A DNA stretch of 18,657 bases, taken from JBAUHN01 sp049680295 (GTDB taxonomy: Bacteria > Pseudomonadota > Alphaproteobacteria > Rhodobacterales > Rhodobacteraceae). The notes below the pieces were generated by a model, which did no database searches, was not told the DNA's origin, and was given only the letters and a program-made list of their open reading frames with translations. Made by a program: the position numbers and the translations under genes. Position 1 is the stretch's first letter; the number at the start of each line of letters is the position of its first letter. Positions 6,398 through 13,814 of this stretch are shown here, piece after piece. Location of the stretch: the NCBI GenBank assembly GCA_049680295.1, contig JBAUHN010000415.1:1-18657 (forward strand), written 5' to 3'.

Positions 6398-7630
6398 ATG
6401 GCAAAAAATTTCCCATTGTCTGACGCGCAGCAACTGCCGTTTTGGCGCAGGCCCATTGCACTGCTGTTCCTGATGGCGTTGGCGATGCCGATTGCGTTCA
6501 ATACCTGGTCGGCGTTGTTGAACAATTTTGTGGTCGAAGCGGCGCAATTTGATGGATCCGACATTGGTGTCTTGCATACGGTGCGCGAAATTCCGGGCTT
6601 TTTGGCGGTTGGGGTGATTGCAATCATCATATTTGTGCGCGAACAGGTGCTTGGCCTTGTGTCATTGGTGTTGCTCGGTGCAGCCACCGCCGTGACGGCC
6701 TGGTTTCCGTCGATGACGGGTATTTTGACGATCACGATGCTTAGCTCAATCGGATTTCACTATTACGAGACAGTCAATCAATCGCTGCAATTGCAATGGC
6801 TTTCCAAGCAAGAGGCGCCGCGGATGTTGGGCTGGCTGATGGCGGCAGGATCCGCGGCTACGCTGGTGGCTTATGTTGCGATTATGGCGCTATGGGACAG
6901 GCTGGGCCTGTCTTACAACACCGTCTATATGGCCGGTGGCGGGGTCACAGTGCTGATCGCCGCCTTTGCGATGGTCGCCTATCCTCAGTTCGAGGCACCC
7001 AATCCGCAGATCAAAAAGATGATCCTGCGCAAACGCTATTGGCTGTATTATGCTTTGCAATTCATGGCCGGTGCGCGGCGGCAGATTTTTATCGTGTTTG
7101 CGGGTTTCATGATGGTCGAAAGGTTCGGCTATGACGTCCATGAGATCACGCTGTTGTTTCTGGTGACGCTGGTTGCGAACATCGTGTTTGCGCCTTTGCT
7201 GGGGCGCGCTGTTGCGCATTTCGGCGAACGCAATGCGTTACGGTTTGAATATGTCGGCTTGATCCTCGTGTTTCTAAGCTATGGCGGGGTGTATTTTCTG
7301 GGCTGGGGCGTCACCATTGCCGCCATGCTATATGTGATCGACCATATTTTTTTCGGATTGGCGCTGGCGTTGAAAACGTATTTTCAGAAAATTGCGGACC
7401 CCGGTGACATTGCACCGACCGCGGCCGTCGCATTTACCATCAACCATATTGCCGCCGTTTTCTTGCCGGTCCTGTTGGGACTGCTGTGGCTGGTGTCGCC
7501 TGCGGCGGTGTTTTTTCTTGCAGCTGGAATGGCGTTTGTGTCGCTTGTTCTTGCCACGCTTATTCCGCGCAACCCAGAGCCAGGCAATGAAACGGTGTTT
7601 TCGCGATTGGCAGTATCGCCCGCACAATAA
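6398..7630 (+). CDS. Major facilitator superfamily transporter, substrate unknown
   Basis: A 410-residue inner-membrane protein with about 12 hydrophobic spans: roughly 21-41, 65-80, 84-103, 108-125, 143-165, 177-195, 217-240, 249-268, 280-297, 300-322, 337-361 and 364-386. A basic loop, QIKKMILRKR at about 203-212, separates the two six-helix halves, as in MFS carriers. No motif identifies the substrate. The ATG at 6398 has only a weak upstream purine stretch. It follows priA by 183 bases, in which I see neither a gene nor a convincing terminator; the stretch contains a small GGGC/GCCC hairpin near 6268-6286. A shared transcript with priA is possible but not shown. Confidence 0.75.
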   Translation: MAKNFPLSDAQQLPFWRRPIALLFLMALAMPIAFNTWSALLNNFVVEAAQFDGSDIGVLHTVREIPGFLAVGVIAIIIFVREQVLGLVSLVLLGAATAVTAWFPSMTGILTITMLSSIGFHYYETVNQSLQLQWLSKQEAPRMLGWLMAAGSAATLVAYVAIMALWDRLGLSYNTVYMAGGGVTVLIAAFAMVAYPQFEAPNPQIKKMILRKRYWLYYALQFMAGARRQIFIVFAGFMMVERFGYDVHEITLLFLVTLVANIVFAPLLGRAVAHFGERNALRFEYVGLILVFLSYGGVYFLGWGVTIAAMLYVIDHIFFGLALALKTYFQKIADPGDIAPTAAVAFTINHIAAVFLPVLLGLLWLVSPAAVFFLAAGMAFVSLVLATLIPRNPEPGNETVFSRLAVSPAQ

Positions 7631-7721
7631 GGTTTGCAGCGCGACCCGTGACTGCAATCGCTTGACCACGGCGCACCACAGCACTACCCGAACGACGCAG
7701 CGACATTCCGGAGACGACAAC

Positions 7722-8597
7722 ATGCCCACATATACAGCTTTGACGACCCTTAAGGGCCAGACCGCCGCCGAAGCCCTTGGCGCGGCAATGGAAGGCATGT
7801 CACCTGAGCCCACCGGCGTCGGCGTTTTTGAAGTCGAAGACGGGTCGGGCCTGTGGGAGGTTGGCGCCTATTTTACCCAAGAACCCGACCAAACGGCGTT
7901 GCTGTTGCTATCCACCGCGATGGAGGCGAGCCCGTTTGTGGTGTCGGAATTGCCCGAAACCGATTGGGTTGCCCATGTCCGCCGTGAATTGGCACCGGTC
8001 GAAGCGGGCCGGTTTTTTGTCTACGGCAGTCATGACGCCGATAAGGTTCCTGACGGCTGCGCGCCATTGCTGATCGAAGCAGCGATGGCATTTGGTACCG
8101 GCCATCATGGGACAACGCTTGGATGCCTACGGGCGTTGGATCAACTAATTGAGCAAGGGTTTGTCGGGCAATCCGTGGCAGACATTGGCTGCGGGACGGC
8201 GGTGCTGGCGATGGCCGCAGCCCGGGTCTGGCCGCAGGTGGTTTTGGCCAGTGACATTGACGAGGTGGCGGTTGATGTCGCGGTTGCGAATGTGCGCGCC
8301 AATGGGTTGGAGGGCCAGGTCGAATGTGTCGAGGCGGCAGGATTTGATCATCCGGCCCTGCAAGCCAAGGCGCCCTATGATCTGATCTTTGCCAATATCC
8401 TGAAAGGCCCTTTGATTGCTCTTGCGCCCGATTTGGCGAACCATCTTGGCGCGGGTGGCTATGCGATTCTATCAGGGATTTTGAACGAGCAGGCGGATGA
8501 AGTGATTGCCGTTTATCTCCAAAATGGATTCAATATTGTCCATCAGGGGCAGATTGTTGATTGGACAACCCTGACATTACAGAAAAGCCCCAATTGA
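7722..8597 (+). CDS. prmA: Ribosomal protein L11 methyltransferase PrmA
   Basis: A 291-residue SAM-dependent methyltransferase that methylates lysines and the N-terminus of ribosomal protein L11. An N-terminal substrate-recognition part (about 1-110) precedes the Rossmann methyltransferase domain. Visible motifs are AFGTGHHGTT at 123-132, SAM-binding motif I ADIGCGT at 153-159 and the catalytic-region NILKGP at 225-230. The frame is open further upstream into the MFS gene, but the ATG at 7722 has GGAG eight bases before it and gives the normal family length. The 91-base gap after the MFS gene holds no obvious terminator. Close paralogues, such as other N-methyltransferases, are less likely because of the PrmA-specific AFGTGHH segment. 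Confidence 0.9.
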   Translation: MPTYTALTTLKGQTAAEALGAAMEGMSPEPTGVGVFEVEDGSGLWEVGAYFTQEPDQTALLLLSTAMEASPFVVSELPETDWVAHVRRELAPVEAGRFFVYGSHDADKVPDGCAPLLIEAAMAFGTGHHGTTLGCLRALDQLIEQGFVGQSVADIGCGTAVLAMAAARVWPQVVLASDIDEVAVDVAVANVRANGLEGQVECVEAAGFDHPALQAKAPYDLIFANILKGPLIALAPDLANHLGAGGYAILSGILNEQADEVIAVYLQNGFNIVHQGQIVDWTTLTLQKSPN

Positions 8598-8601
8598 GCA
8601 C

Positions 8602-8639
8602 CGAAATAAGGTGGAAATGACGCATTTGCCCTGATTTCG
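8602..8639. repeat. Imperfect hairpin downstream of prmA
   Basis: Outer arms CGAAAT (8602-8607) and ATTTCG (8634-8639) enclose inner arms AAATG (8615-8619) and CATTT (8623-8627), with partly paired GG/CC bases between them. It begins five bases after the prmA stop. No T run follows, so a classical terminator is doubtful; it may stabilise or process the mRNA end. Confidence 0.35.
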
Positions 8640-8701
8640 CCACAATTCGTTGCGACGTTATTCAGGAACTGGTGGGGGCCGGGTTTTGATCGGAGACTGC
8701 C

Positions 8702-9046
8702 ATGGTCGATTCACATCTCCAGTTTGAAAAGCGTCTTAGTCTTTTGGCACGCAAACATAAGTCGATGGCAAATGGCTATACGACGCGCATTCGTGGTGAC
8801 GGGTTGATTGTGGTCGAGCCTAAACGCGCGACCTTTCGTATCCCAATCCGGGGTGTCGTTTTCACGCTTATTGGTTTTGTGATGTTCAAGGCGTTCATGC
8901 TCGCCTCGCTCGGTGCGTTGACCTACCAAGAGCGGGTGGATTTGCTGTCGGGTGGGACATCGGTTGAAAAGGCCGGGGCCTGGGTCATGCAAATTGACGC
9001 AGTCACCAAAAAACTAAGTGGCATTATGGGCCCATATCTGCGTTAG
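8702..9046 (+). CDS. Small single-span membrane protein, unknown function
   Basis: I do not recognise this 114-residue protein. It has a basic N-terminal part (1-48) rich in Lys and Arg, one clear hydrophobic segment at about 49-72 (GVVFTLIGFVMFKAFMLASL), and a C-terminal tail of about 40 residues with mixed charge. The basic residues before the segment suggest the N-terminus stays in the cytoplasm. No signal-peptidase site, cysteines or catalytic motif are visible. GGAG lies six bases before the ATG, a good ribosome binding site, and a strong terminator follows 37 bases after the stop, so it is very likely a real gene. It lies 104 bases after prmA and could be read from that transcript or its own promoter. 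Confidence 0.7.
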   Translation: MVDSHLQFEKRLSLLARKHKSMANGYTTRIRGDGLIVVEPKRATFRIPIRGVVFTLIGFVMFKAFMLASLGALTYQERVDLLSGGTSVEKAGAWVMQIDAVTKKLSGIMGPYLR

Positions 9047-9083
9047 ACAGGTTTGCCCGAAGGAATAGCAGGTTTCAAAAACA

Positions 9084-9121
9084 AAAAAGCCGCGTGTCCA
9101 ACATTGGATGCGCGGCTTTTT
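9084..9121. terminator. Bidirectional rho-independent terminator between convergent genes
   Basis: A 17-pair stem joins 9084-9100 (AAAAAGCCGCGTGTCCA) to 9105-9121 (TGGATGCGCGGCTTTTT) with two wobble pairs and the loop ACAT. T runs flank it in both directions, so it can end transcripts from the small membrane protein gene on the plus strand and the DUF1127 gene on the minus strand. Confidence 0.9.
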
Positions 9122-9186
9122 CAGGTTTTATCGCCTAACGGCCTTGATGATCCCGATGTGCGGAGATCACGCCCCCCAGGGCGCAT

Positions 9187-9405
9187 TTAGCGGATAATAT
9201 TTTGGTCAGCGACATATTCGATGTCACCACGATTCAGGCCGATATCGTCCAGTTCGCGATCGCTCAGGGTTGACAAAGCGTTGCGTGTTACGCGCGCATC
9301 GTTCCATCCAACGATGGATGCGATTACGGTTGCAGTGATGTTTGCAATACGTGCAGCAACACCGTTGGTGCCGTAGGAAACGCGGGTTGTGTTAAAAGCA
9401 GCCAT
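9187..9405 (-). CDS. DUF1127 family small protein
   Basis: A 72-residue protein ending in the DUF1127 (YjiS-like) arginine- and leucine-rich segment, WNDARVTRNALSTLSDRELDDIGL at residues 34-57 followed by NRGDI. DUF1127 proteins are small and cytoplasmic; some in alphaproteobacteria have been linked to RNA binding and stress responses, but the role of this one is unknown. The frame is open well upstream. I chose the ATG at 9405 because AAGG lies nine bases before it; the in-frame ATG at 9414 would have AAGG directly abutting it. It is monocistronic, convergent with the membrane-protein gene and divergent from ruvC. Confidence 0.83.
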   Translation of the reverse strand: MAAFNTTRVSYGTNGVAARIANITATVIASIVGWNDARVTRNALSTLSDRELDDIGLNRGDIEYVADQNIIR

Positions 9406-9509
9406 TTCAGCCATCCTTAGTTGTTGTGCGACAAAGACCATCCTTTGCCGTCTGATGGGCAGATAGACCTGCAATCGGGCCCAAACAATGGGCGATTTTG
9501 CATGTTCGA

Positions 9510-9526
9510 TATGCACAAGATGCATA
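9510..9526. promoter_or_regulatory. Perfect palindrome TATGCA-N5-TGCATA, candidate operator
   Basis: TATGCA (9510-9515) and TGCATA (9521-9526) are exact inverted repeats around CAAGA. A third TGCAT occurs at 9499-9503. The site lies 104 bases upstream of the DUF1127 start and 205 upstream of ruvC. The size and symmetry suit a dimeric regulator; none is identified. Confidence 0.35.
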
Positions 9527-9677
9527 GCTTGAATTTGGGTAACTTACGATAAATTAAGGGAAATTTGTTAAATCTTTGTTTACAGTTTGGCAAAGCAGAG
9601 GCGCGGTTTCTCCCGCATGTCGCAGGCGGGTTATGCTGCGTCGTTTTGCGGCTTTGACCAAGAAGGCCTTGGCGGAT

Positions 9678-9692
9678 GTTCGCGTTTCGTGC
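9678..9692 (+). promoter_or_regulatory. Degenerate LexA (SOS) box-like repeat upstream of ruvC
   Basis: The alphaproteobacterial LexA site is GTTC-N7-GTTC. Here GTTC (9678-9681) is followed after seven bases by GTGC (9689-9692), one mismatch. A TTGACC at 9654-9659 could be a -35, placing the repeat over the -10 position. It is 39 bases before the ruvC start. Confidence 0.3.
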
Positions 9693-9731
9693 TACTGGAA
9701 CGAAAAGCAACAAAAAACGGGGCCAAGCTGA

Positions 9732-10238
9732 GTGATACGAATAATCGGGATTGATCCTGGGCTGCGCAATCTTGGTTGGGGGGTCATTGATGTGGTTGGC
9801 AATCGGCTTAGCCATATTGCAAATGGTGTTTGCCGATCAGAGGGTGTGGACCTTGCGGCGCGATTGTTGTCTTTGCACAGCCAACTCAGCGCCGTATTTA
9901 CGCAGTTCACGCCACAGTCAGCGGCGGTTGAGCAGACCTTTGTGAACAAGGACGGTGCCGGCACCCTAAAGCTGGGTCAGGCGCGCGGTATTGCCATGCT
10001 GGTGCCAGCTCAGGCAGGCATCCCGGTAGGGGAATACGCCCCTAATACGGTGAAAAAGACTGTTGTCGGTGTTGGCCATGCGGACAAGACGCAGGTGTTG
10101 CATATGGTGCGTGTGCAATTACCGGGGATTCAAGTTTCGGGCGCGGACGCGGCGGACGCTTTGGCGATTGCGATCTGCCACGCGCACCACGGTGGCGCCA
10201 GCGGGCTGGCTGCGGCAATTGAGCGGGCCAAGGCATGA
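9732..10238 (+). CDS. ruvC: Holliday junction resolvase RuvC
   Basis: A 168-residue endonuclease that, as a dimer, cuts Holliday junctions symmetrically during recombinational repair. The four metal-binding acidic residues are in their family positions: D8 (GIDPGLR), E67 (AAVEQTF), D139 and D142 (GADAADALAIA). The start is GTG at 9732: an in-frame stop (TGA at 9729-9731) lies immediately before it, and the conserved RIIGIDPG begins at the third residue. The ribosome binding site is weak (GGGG about 10 bases upstream). It is the first gene of a ruvC-ruvA-ruvB group, with 25 bases to ruvA. Confidence 0.96.
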   Translation: MIRIIGIDPGLRNLGWGVIDVVGNRLSHIANGVCRSEGVDLAARLLSLHSQLSAVFTQFTPQSAAVEQTFVNKDGAGTLKLGQARGIAMLVPAQAGIPVGEYAPNTVKKTVVGVGHADKTQVLHMVRVQLPGIQVSGADAADALAIAICHAHHGGASGLAAAIERAKA

Positions 10239-10263
10239 TATTCACATCAAAAGGGGCGCGGCA

Positions 10264-10920
10264 ATGATCGGCAAGATAACCGGACGGATTGAGTATCGCG
10301 CGCCAGACCATGTGCTGATTGATGTGCGCGGGGTAGGGTATCTGGTCTATTGCTCGGAACGGACATTGGCCGGATTGCCGGGCGTCGGCGAAATGACCGC
10401 GCTTTTCACCGATCTGGTGGTGCGCGAAGATTTATTGCAGCTCTTTGGGTTCCAGACTTTGGTGGAAAAGGAGTGGCACCGTTTGCTGACCTCGGTACAG
10501 GGGGTGGGCGCCAAGGCGTCATTGGCGATTTTGGGCACATTGGGACCTGATGGTGTTAGCCGGGCGATTGCCTTGGGGGACTGGAATATGGTGAAAGCAG
10601 CGAAAGGGGTAGGCCCCAAAATAGCCCAACGTGTTGTGCTGGACCTGAAAGATAAAGCACCGGGAGTTATGGCGATGCAAGGCACGGTGGCGCAGGCCTT
10701 GGGCAGTGCCGAGGCCGAAGTTGTGGAACCACTGCAAGCAACGCCCGCAGGTCCATCTAACGCATCCGCCCAATCCGAGGCCCTGTCGGCGCTGGGCAAT
10801 CTGGGCTACGGGCCCGGCGATGCCGCAAGTGCGGTGGCGCAGGCGGCTGGCGAAGATCCGCAAGCGGAAACGCCGGTCCTTATTCGTGCTGCGTTGAAAC
10901 TTCTGGCACCCAAGGGTTAA
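10264..10920 (+). CDS. ruvA: Holliday junction branch migration protein RuvA
   Basis: A 218-residue protein that binds the four-way junction as a tetramer and loads RuvB on opposite arms. The N-terminal OB-fold domain (about 1-63, beginning MIGKITGRIEYR) is followed by two helix-hairpin-helix DNA-binding motifs, SVQGVGAKASLAILG at 77-91 and AKGVGPKIAQRV at 112-123. A flexible Ala/Pro/Glu-rich linker (about 140-165) leads to the C-terminal RuvB-binding domain (SEALSALGNLGYG to the end). GGGG lies about 8 bases upstream of the ATG. Length is slightly above the 203 residues of E. coli, mostly from the linker. It lies 31 bases before ruvB. Confidence 0.95.
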   Translation: MIGKITGRIEYRAPDHVLIDVRGVGYLVYCSERTLAGLPGVGEMTALFTDLVVREDLLQLFGFQTLVEKEWHRLLTSVQGVGAKASLAILGTLGPDGVSRAIALGDWNMVKAAKGVGPKIAQRVVLDLKDKAPGVMAMQGTVAQALGSAEAEVVEPLQATPAGPSNASAQSEALSALGNLGYGPGDAASAVAQAAGEDPQAETPVLIRAALKLLAPKG

Positions 10921-10951
10921 ACTGTGACAGTCCGTGGCCTGAGGGATACCA

Positions 10952-11980
10952 ATGACACAAACTGACCCAACGCTGCGCCCTGATCCGCTGCCCGATGACA
11001 ATGATCGCGCTTTGCGTCCGCAAATGCTGGATGATTTTGTCGGCCAGGCCGAGGCGCGGGCAAATCTGCGGGTTTTCATCCAATCAGCAAAGCAGCGTAA
11101 TGATGCGATGGATCATACGTTGTTCCATGGCCCGCCCGGTTTGGGCAAGACCACGCTGGCGCAGATTATCGCGCGTGAATTGGGTGTGAATTTCCGCATG
11201 ACCTCGGGTCCGGTGCTGGCCAAGGCGGGTGATCTGGCGGCGATCCTGACCAATCTTGAGGCGCGCGATGTGTTGTTCATCGATGAAATCCACCGCTTGA
11301 ACCCAGCCGTGGAAGAAGTGTTGTACCCCGCACTTGAGGATTTTGAGCTTGATCTGGTGATTGGTGAAGGCCCTGCTGCGCGCACTGTGCGCATCGAATT
11401 GCAGCCCTTTACGCTGGTGGGGGCAACGACCCGGATGGGGTTGCTGACGACACCGTTGCGCGACCGCTTTGGCATTCCGACCCGTCTGCATTTCTATACT
11501 GAGGACGAATTATTCGTCATCGTCGACCGCAACGCCCGCAAACTGGGCGCGCCCGCAGATGAGGGCGGTGCGCGCGAAATTGCGCGCCGCGCGCGGGGAA
11601 CGCCGCGTATTGCGGGGCGATTGCTGCGCCGGGTGGTGGATTTTGCCGTGGTCGAAGGCGATGGACGTGTCACCCAAGAACTGGCGGATAGCGCGCTGAC
11701 GCGATTGGGCGTCGATCATCTGGGGCTGGATGGCGCCGACAGGCGTTATTTACGGCTCATAGCCGAGAACTATCAGGGTGGCCCGGTTGGGATTGAAACG
11801 CTGAGTGCCGCCCTGTCAGAATCGCGCGACAGTCTGGAGGACGTGATTGAACCGTTTTTGCTGCAACAAGGGCTGATCCAGCGCACGCCACGCGGGCGGA
11901 TGCTGGCGGCAAAAGCCTGGACGCATCTGGGGGTGGCCGCGCCAAAGCCCCGTTCGCAAAGTGATCTGTTCGAAGGGTAG
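10952..11980 (+). CDS. ruvB: Holliday junction branch migration ATPase RuvB
   Basis: A 342-residue AAA+ motor that forms hexameric rings on DNA and drives branch migration with RuvA. Walker A is GPPGLGKT at 60-67, Walker B DEIH at 111-114, the sensor region GATTRMG at 157-163, and the arginine finger R170 in TTPLRDRFG. The C-terminal winged-helix domain includes GGPVGIETLS and the conserved IQRTPRGR. The ATG at 10952 has GAGG about eight bases upstream. The next gene starts six bases after the stop, so co-transcription is likely. Confidence 0.96.
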   Translation: MTQTDPTLRPDPLPDDNDRALRPQMLDDFVGQAEARANLRVFIQSAKQRNDAMDHTLFHGPPGLGKTTLAQIIARELGVNFRMTSGPVLAKAGDLAAILTNLEARDVLFIDEIHRLNPAVEEVLYPALEDFELDLVIGEGPAARTVRIELQPFTLVGATTRMGLLTTPLRDRFGIPTRLHFYTEDELFVIVDRNARKLGAPADEGGAREIARRARGTPRIAGRLLRRVVDFAVVEGDGRVTQELADSALTRLGVDHLGLDGADRRYLRLIAENYQGGPVGIETLSAALSESRDSLEDVIEPFLLQQGLIQRTPRGRMLAAKAWTHLGVAAPKPRSQSDLFEG

Positions 11981-11986
11981 CGCGCA

Positions 11987-12610
11987 ATGACTGCGGAAGA
12001 CATCGAAGCCTTGTTCACCTCGCAAAGTGGCTCCTTCACTTTTGCCCGCTGGGGCCGCCCAATCGCGCCAGTAGTCTTTGGTGTCAACGCGGAAACCTTG
12101 TCGGTGATCAAAGGCGCGCTTGAGGCTGTGATGGTTTTGTCGGGGCACCAGATGGCTGAAACCGACCCCGAACTGGGCAGCAATATGATGCTGTTCTTTT
12201 TTAAAGACTGGGATGAGTTGACGGATGTGCCTGATCTGGATCGCCTGATCCCGGATTTGGGCCCGCTTGTGGCGCGGCTTGAACGCGAAGGTGCCAACCA
12301 ATACCGGATTTTCCGGTTCGACAATGCAGGCGCCATTCAGGCGTGTTTTGTCTTTCTTCGGATGGAAGGGCAACTGAGCGAAATACCAGCCGAAACGCTT
12401 GCCTTGGGGCAGATCGTGCAATCGGTCTTGCTGTGGTCTGACAGGGCGTTTGCGACAAAATCCCCCTTGGCGATTGCCAATCAGCGGACGATCCTGCGCC
12501 CGGAAATTGCTGGCCTGATACGGGTGGCCTATGATCCGGTTTTGCCGGCTGTCTCAAAAGACCCAAGCCATGCGTTGCGGTTGATGGCGCGCATGGGGCG
12601 GGGGCAATAG
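11987..12610 (+). CDS. Conserved-looking hypothetical protein between ruvB and ybgC
   Basis: I do not recognise a named family. The 207-residue product looks soluble and cytoplasmic: no signal peptide or membrane span. It mixes hydrophobic strands and helices, with a segment SGSFTFARWGRPIAPVVFGV near the N-terminus, an acidic central part (DELTDVPDLDRLIPDLG) and a C-terminus containing ILRPEIAGLIRVAYDPVLP. There are no obvious catalytic motifs and only one cysteine. It starts six bases after the ruvB stop and ends three bases before the ybgC start, so it is almost certainly translated from the same mRNA, and its base usage matches the neighbours. The upstream purine stretch (AAGG, 11 bases away) is weak, suggesting coupling to ruvB. 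Context places it between junction repair and Tol-Pal, but no function follows from that. Confidence 0.8.
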   Translation: MTAEDIEALFTSQSGSFTFARWGRPIAPVVFGVNAETLSVIKGALEAVMVLSGHQMAETDPELGSNMMLFFFKDWDELTDVPDLDRLIPDLGPLVARLEREGANQYRIFRFDNAGAIQACFVFLRMEGQLSEIPAETLALGQIVQSVLLWSDRAFATKSPLAIANQRTILRPEIAGLIRVAYDPVLPAVSKDPSHALRLMARMGRGQ

Positions 12611-12613
12611 AGG

Positions 12614-13003
12614 ATGGAAAGCCACACATTCCCGATCCGCGTCTACTATGAAGATACCGATATGGCAGGCATCGTCTATTACGCGAACTATCTGCGTTAT
12701 GTCGAACGCGCGCGCAGCGACTGGGTGCGCAGCCTCGGCGTGGATCAATTGGCAATGAAGGCCGAAGGGTTGGTCTTTGCCGTGCGCCGGGTTGAGGCGG
12801 ATTATCTCCAGCCTGCACATTTTGATGATGAATTAATCGTGCAGACGCAAATGATTTCAAATTCCGGTGCGCGGATGACCCTTGGCCAGGACGTCTTGCG
12901 GGGATCCAGGCCGATTTTTCGCGCTCTGGTCACCATTGTTTGTGTTTCAGACGCCGGAAAACCAGCCAGATTGCCAGCGAAACTCCGCTTAATTGGGGGG
13001 TAA
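12614..13003 (+). CDS. ybgC: Tol-Pal-associated acyl-CoA thioesterase YbgC
   Basis: A 129-residue hotdog-fold thioesterase that hydrolyses acyl-CoA or acyl-ACP esters; the gene is a constant companion of tolQRAB. The active-site region is YYEDTDMAGIVYYANYLRY at 11-29 with the catalytic Asp expected at D16, followed by ERAR at 31-34. A typical core strand, RVEADYLQPAHFDDELIV, follows. Length is normal. The ATG at 12614 comes three bases after the preceding stop, with GGGG nine bases upstream. After its stop there is a 112-base gap before tolQ, holding a short inverted repeat. Confidence 0.93.
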   Translation: MESHTFPIRVYYEDTDMAGIVYYANYLRYVERARSDWVRSLGVDQLAMKAEGLVFAVRRVEADYLQPAHFDDELIVQTQMISNSGARMTLGQDVLRGSRPIFRALVTIVCVSDAGKPARLPAKLRLIGG

Positions 13004-13069
13004 GGGGCGTTATGCCGCCATAGTGATAGCATTCCGCATTGCCCTGCGCTAAGTTTGCGCCCAATGGAA

Positions 13070-13086
13070 GGTCGAAAAAATCGACC
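13070..13086. promoter_or_regulatory. Inverted repeat GGTCGA-AAAAA-TCGACC before tolQ
   Basis: Perfect 6-base arms at 13070-13075 and 13081-13086 around five A residues, 29 bases upstream of the tolQ ATG. It could be an operator, or a hairpin in the tolQ leader that affects translation or mRNA processing. With no T run after it, it is not a rho-independent terminator. Confidence 0.4.
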
Positions 13087-13115
13087 CCGGGCAACGACGA
13101 GCAAAGAGCAGGTAC

Positions 13116-13811
13116 ATGGAAGCAGAAACGCTGGCTTTGGCGCAGGAGATTGATTTCTCCATGTGGGGACTATTCGCACGCGCCACGATAACCGTAAAAC
13201 TTGTGATGGTCATGCTGATCGTCGCGTCCTTTTGGTCTTGGTCGATCATCATTCAAAAGCTGGTCCTGTACCGCCGCGCGCGCAGCGAGGCCGAAGCCTT
13301 TGATCAGGCGTTCTGGTCGGGCGAACCGCTCGACACGCTGTTCGAAGAGATTGGCCCCGCGCCCTCGGGCAGTGCGGAAAAGATATTCGCCTCAGGCATG
13401 ATGGAATGGCGCCGATCACACCGCGACGATGGCGGGTTGATTGCCGGGGCCACAGCGCGGATTGATCGCAGCATGGATGTGGCCATCAGCAAAGAGGCCG
13501 AATACATGCAGCGCGGACTGTCGGTGCTGGCTACAGTTGGGTCGACCGCGCCCTTTGTGGGCCTGTTCGGGACAGTGTTCGGGATCATGAACGCGTTTAT
13601 CGAAATCGCTGCCCAGCAAAACACCAATTTGGCCGTGGTCGCCCCCGGTATTGCCGAGGCGCTTTTGGCGACGGCTTTGGGTTTGATGGCCGCGATCCCG
13701 GCGGTGATTTTTTACAATAAACTTAGCGCCGATTGCGACCGTATCCTTAGCGGATATGAGGCCTTTGCCGATGAGTTCGCCACGATCCTCAGCCGACAGT
13801 TGGATGGCTGA
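13116..13811 (+). CDS. tolQ: Tol-Pal system proton channel subunit TolQ
   Basis: A 231-residue inner-membrane protein of the MotA/TolQ/ExbB family. With TolR it forms the proton channel that energises TolA. Three transmembrane helices are visible at about 25-48, 137-162 and 177-200, with the large cytoplasmic loop between the first two. The family signature GSTAPFVGLFGTVFGIM is at 142-158, and PGIAEALLATALGLMAAIPA at 177-196 forms the third helix. Membership of Tol rather than Exb is set by the adjacent tolR-tolA-tolB-pal. The ATG at 13116 has GAGCAGG just upstream. tolR starts three bases after the stop. Confidence 0.96.
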   Translation: MEAETLALAQEIDFSMWGLFARATITVKLVMVMLIVASFWSWSIIIQKLVLYRRARSEAEAFDQAFWSGEPLDTLFEEIGPAPSGSAEKIFASGMMEWRRSHRDDGGLIAGATARIDRSMDVAISKEAEYMQRGLSVLATVGSTAPFVGLFGTVFGIMNAFIEIAAQQNTNLAVVAPGIAEALLATALGLMAAIPAVIFYNKLSADCDRILSGYEAFADEFATILSRQLDG

Positions 13812-13814
13812 CCG

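Larger units (their letters stand above)
9406..9731. other. 326-base divergent intergenic region, DUF1127 to ruvC
   Basis: No gene is supported here. It must contain the promoters of DUF1127 (minus) and ruvC (plus). It includes an A/T-rich stretch around 9526-9590, a 17-base palindrome at 9510-9526 and a degenerate SOS-like repeat at 9678-9692. A small RNA in this stretch cannot be excluded, but I see no terminator-like hairpin that would support one. Confidence 0.6.

Noticed and set aside
7392..7721. Upstream extension of prmA, 110 codons
   Set aside because: It overlaps the MFS gene and exceeds the family length; the ATG at 7722 has a proper ribosome binding site.
9417..9815. Minus-strand open frame of 132 residues across the DUF1127-ruvC gap
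   Set aside because: No recognisable family, no ribosome binding site, and it overlaps both the ruvC 5' end and the DUF1127 promoter region.
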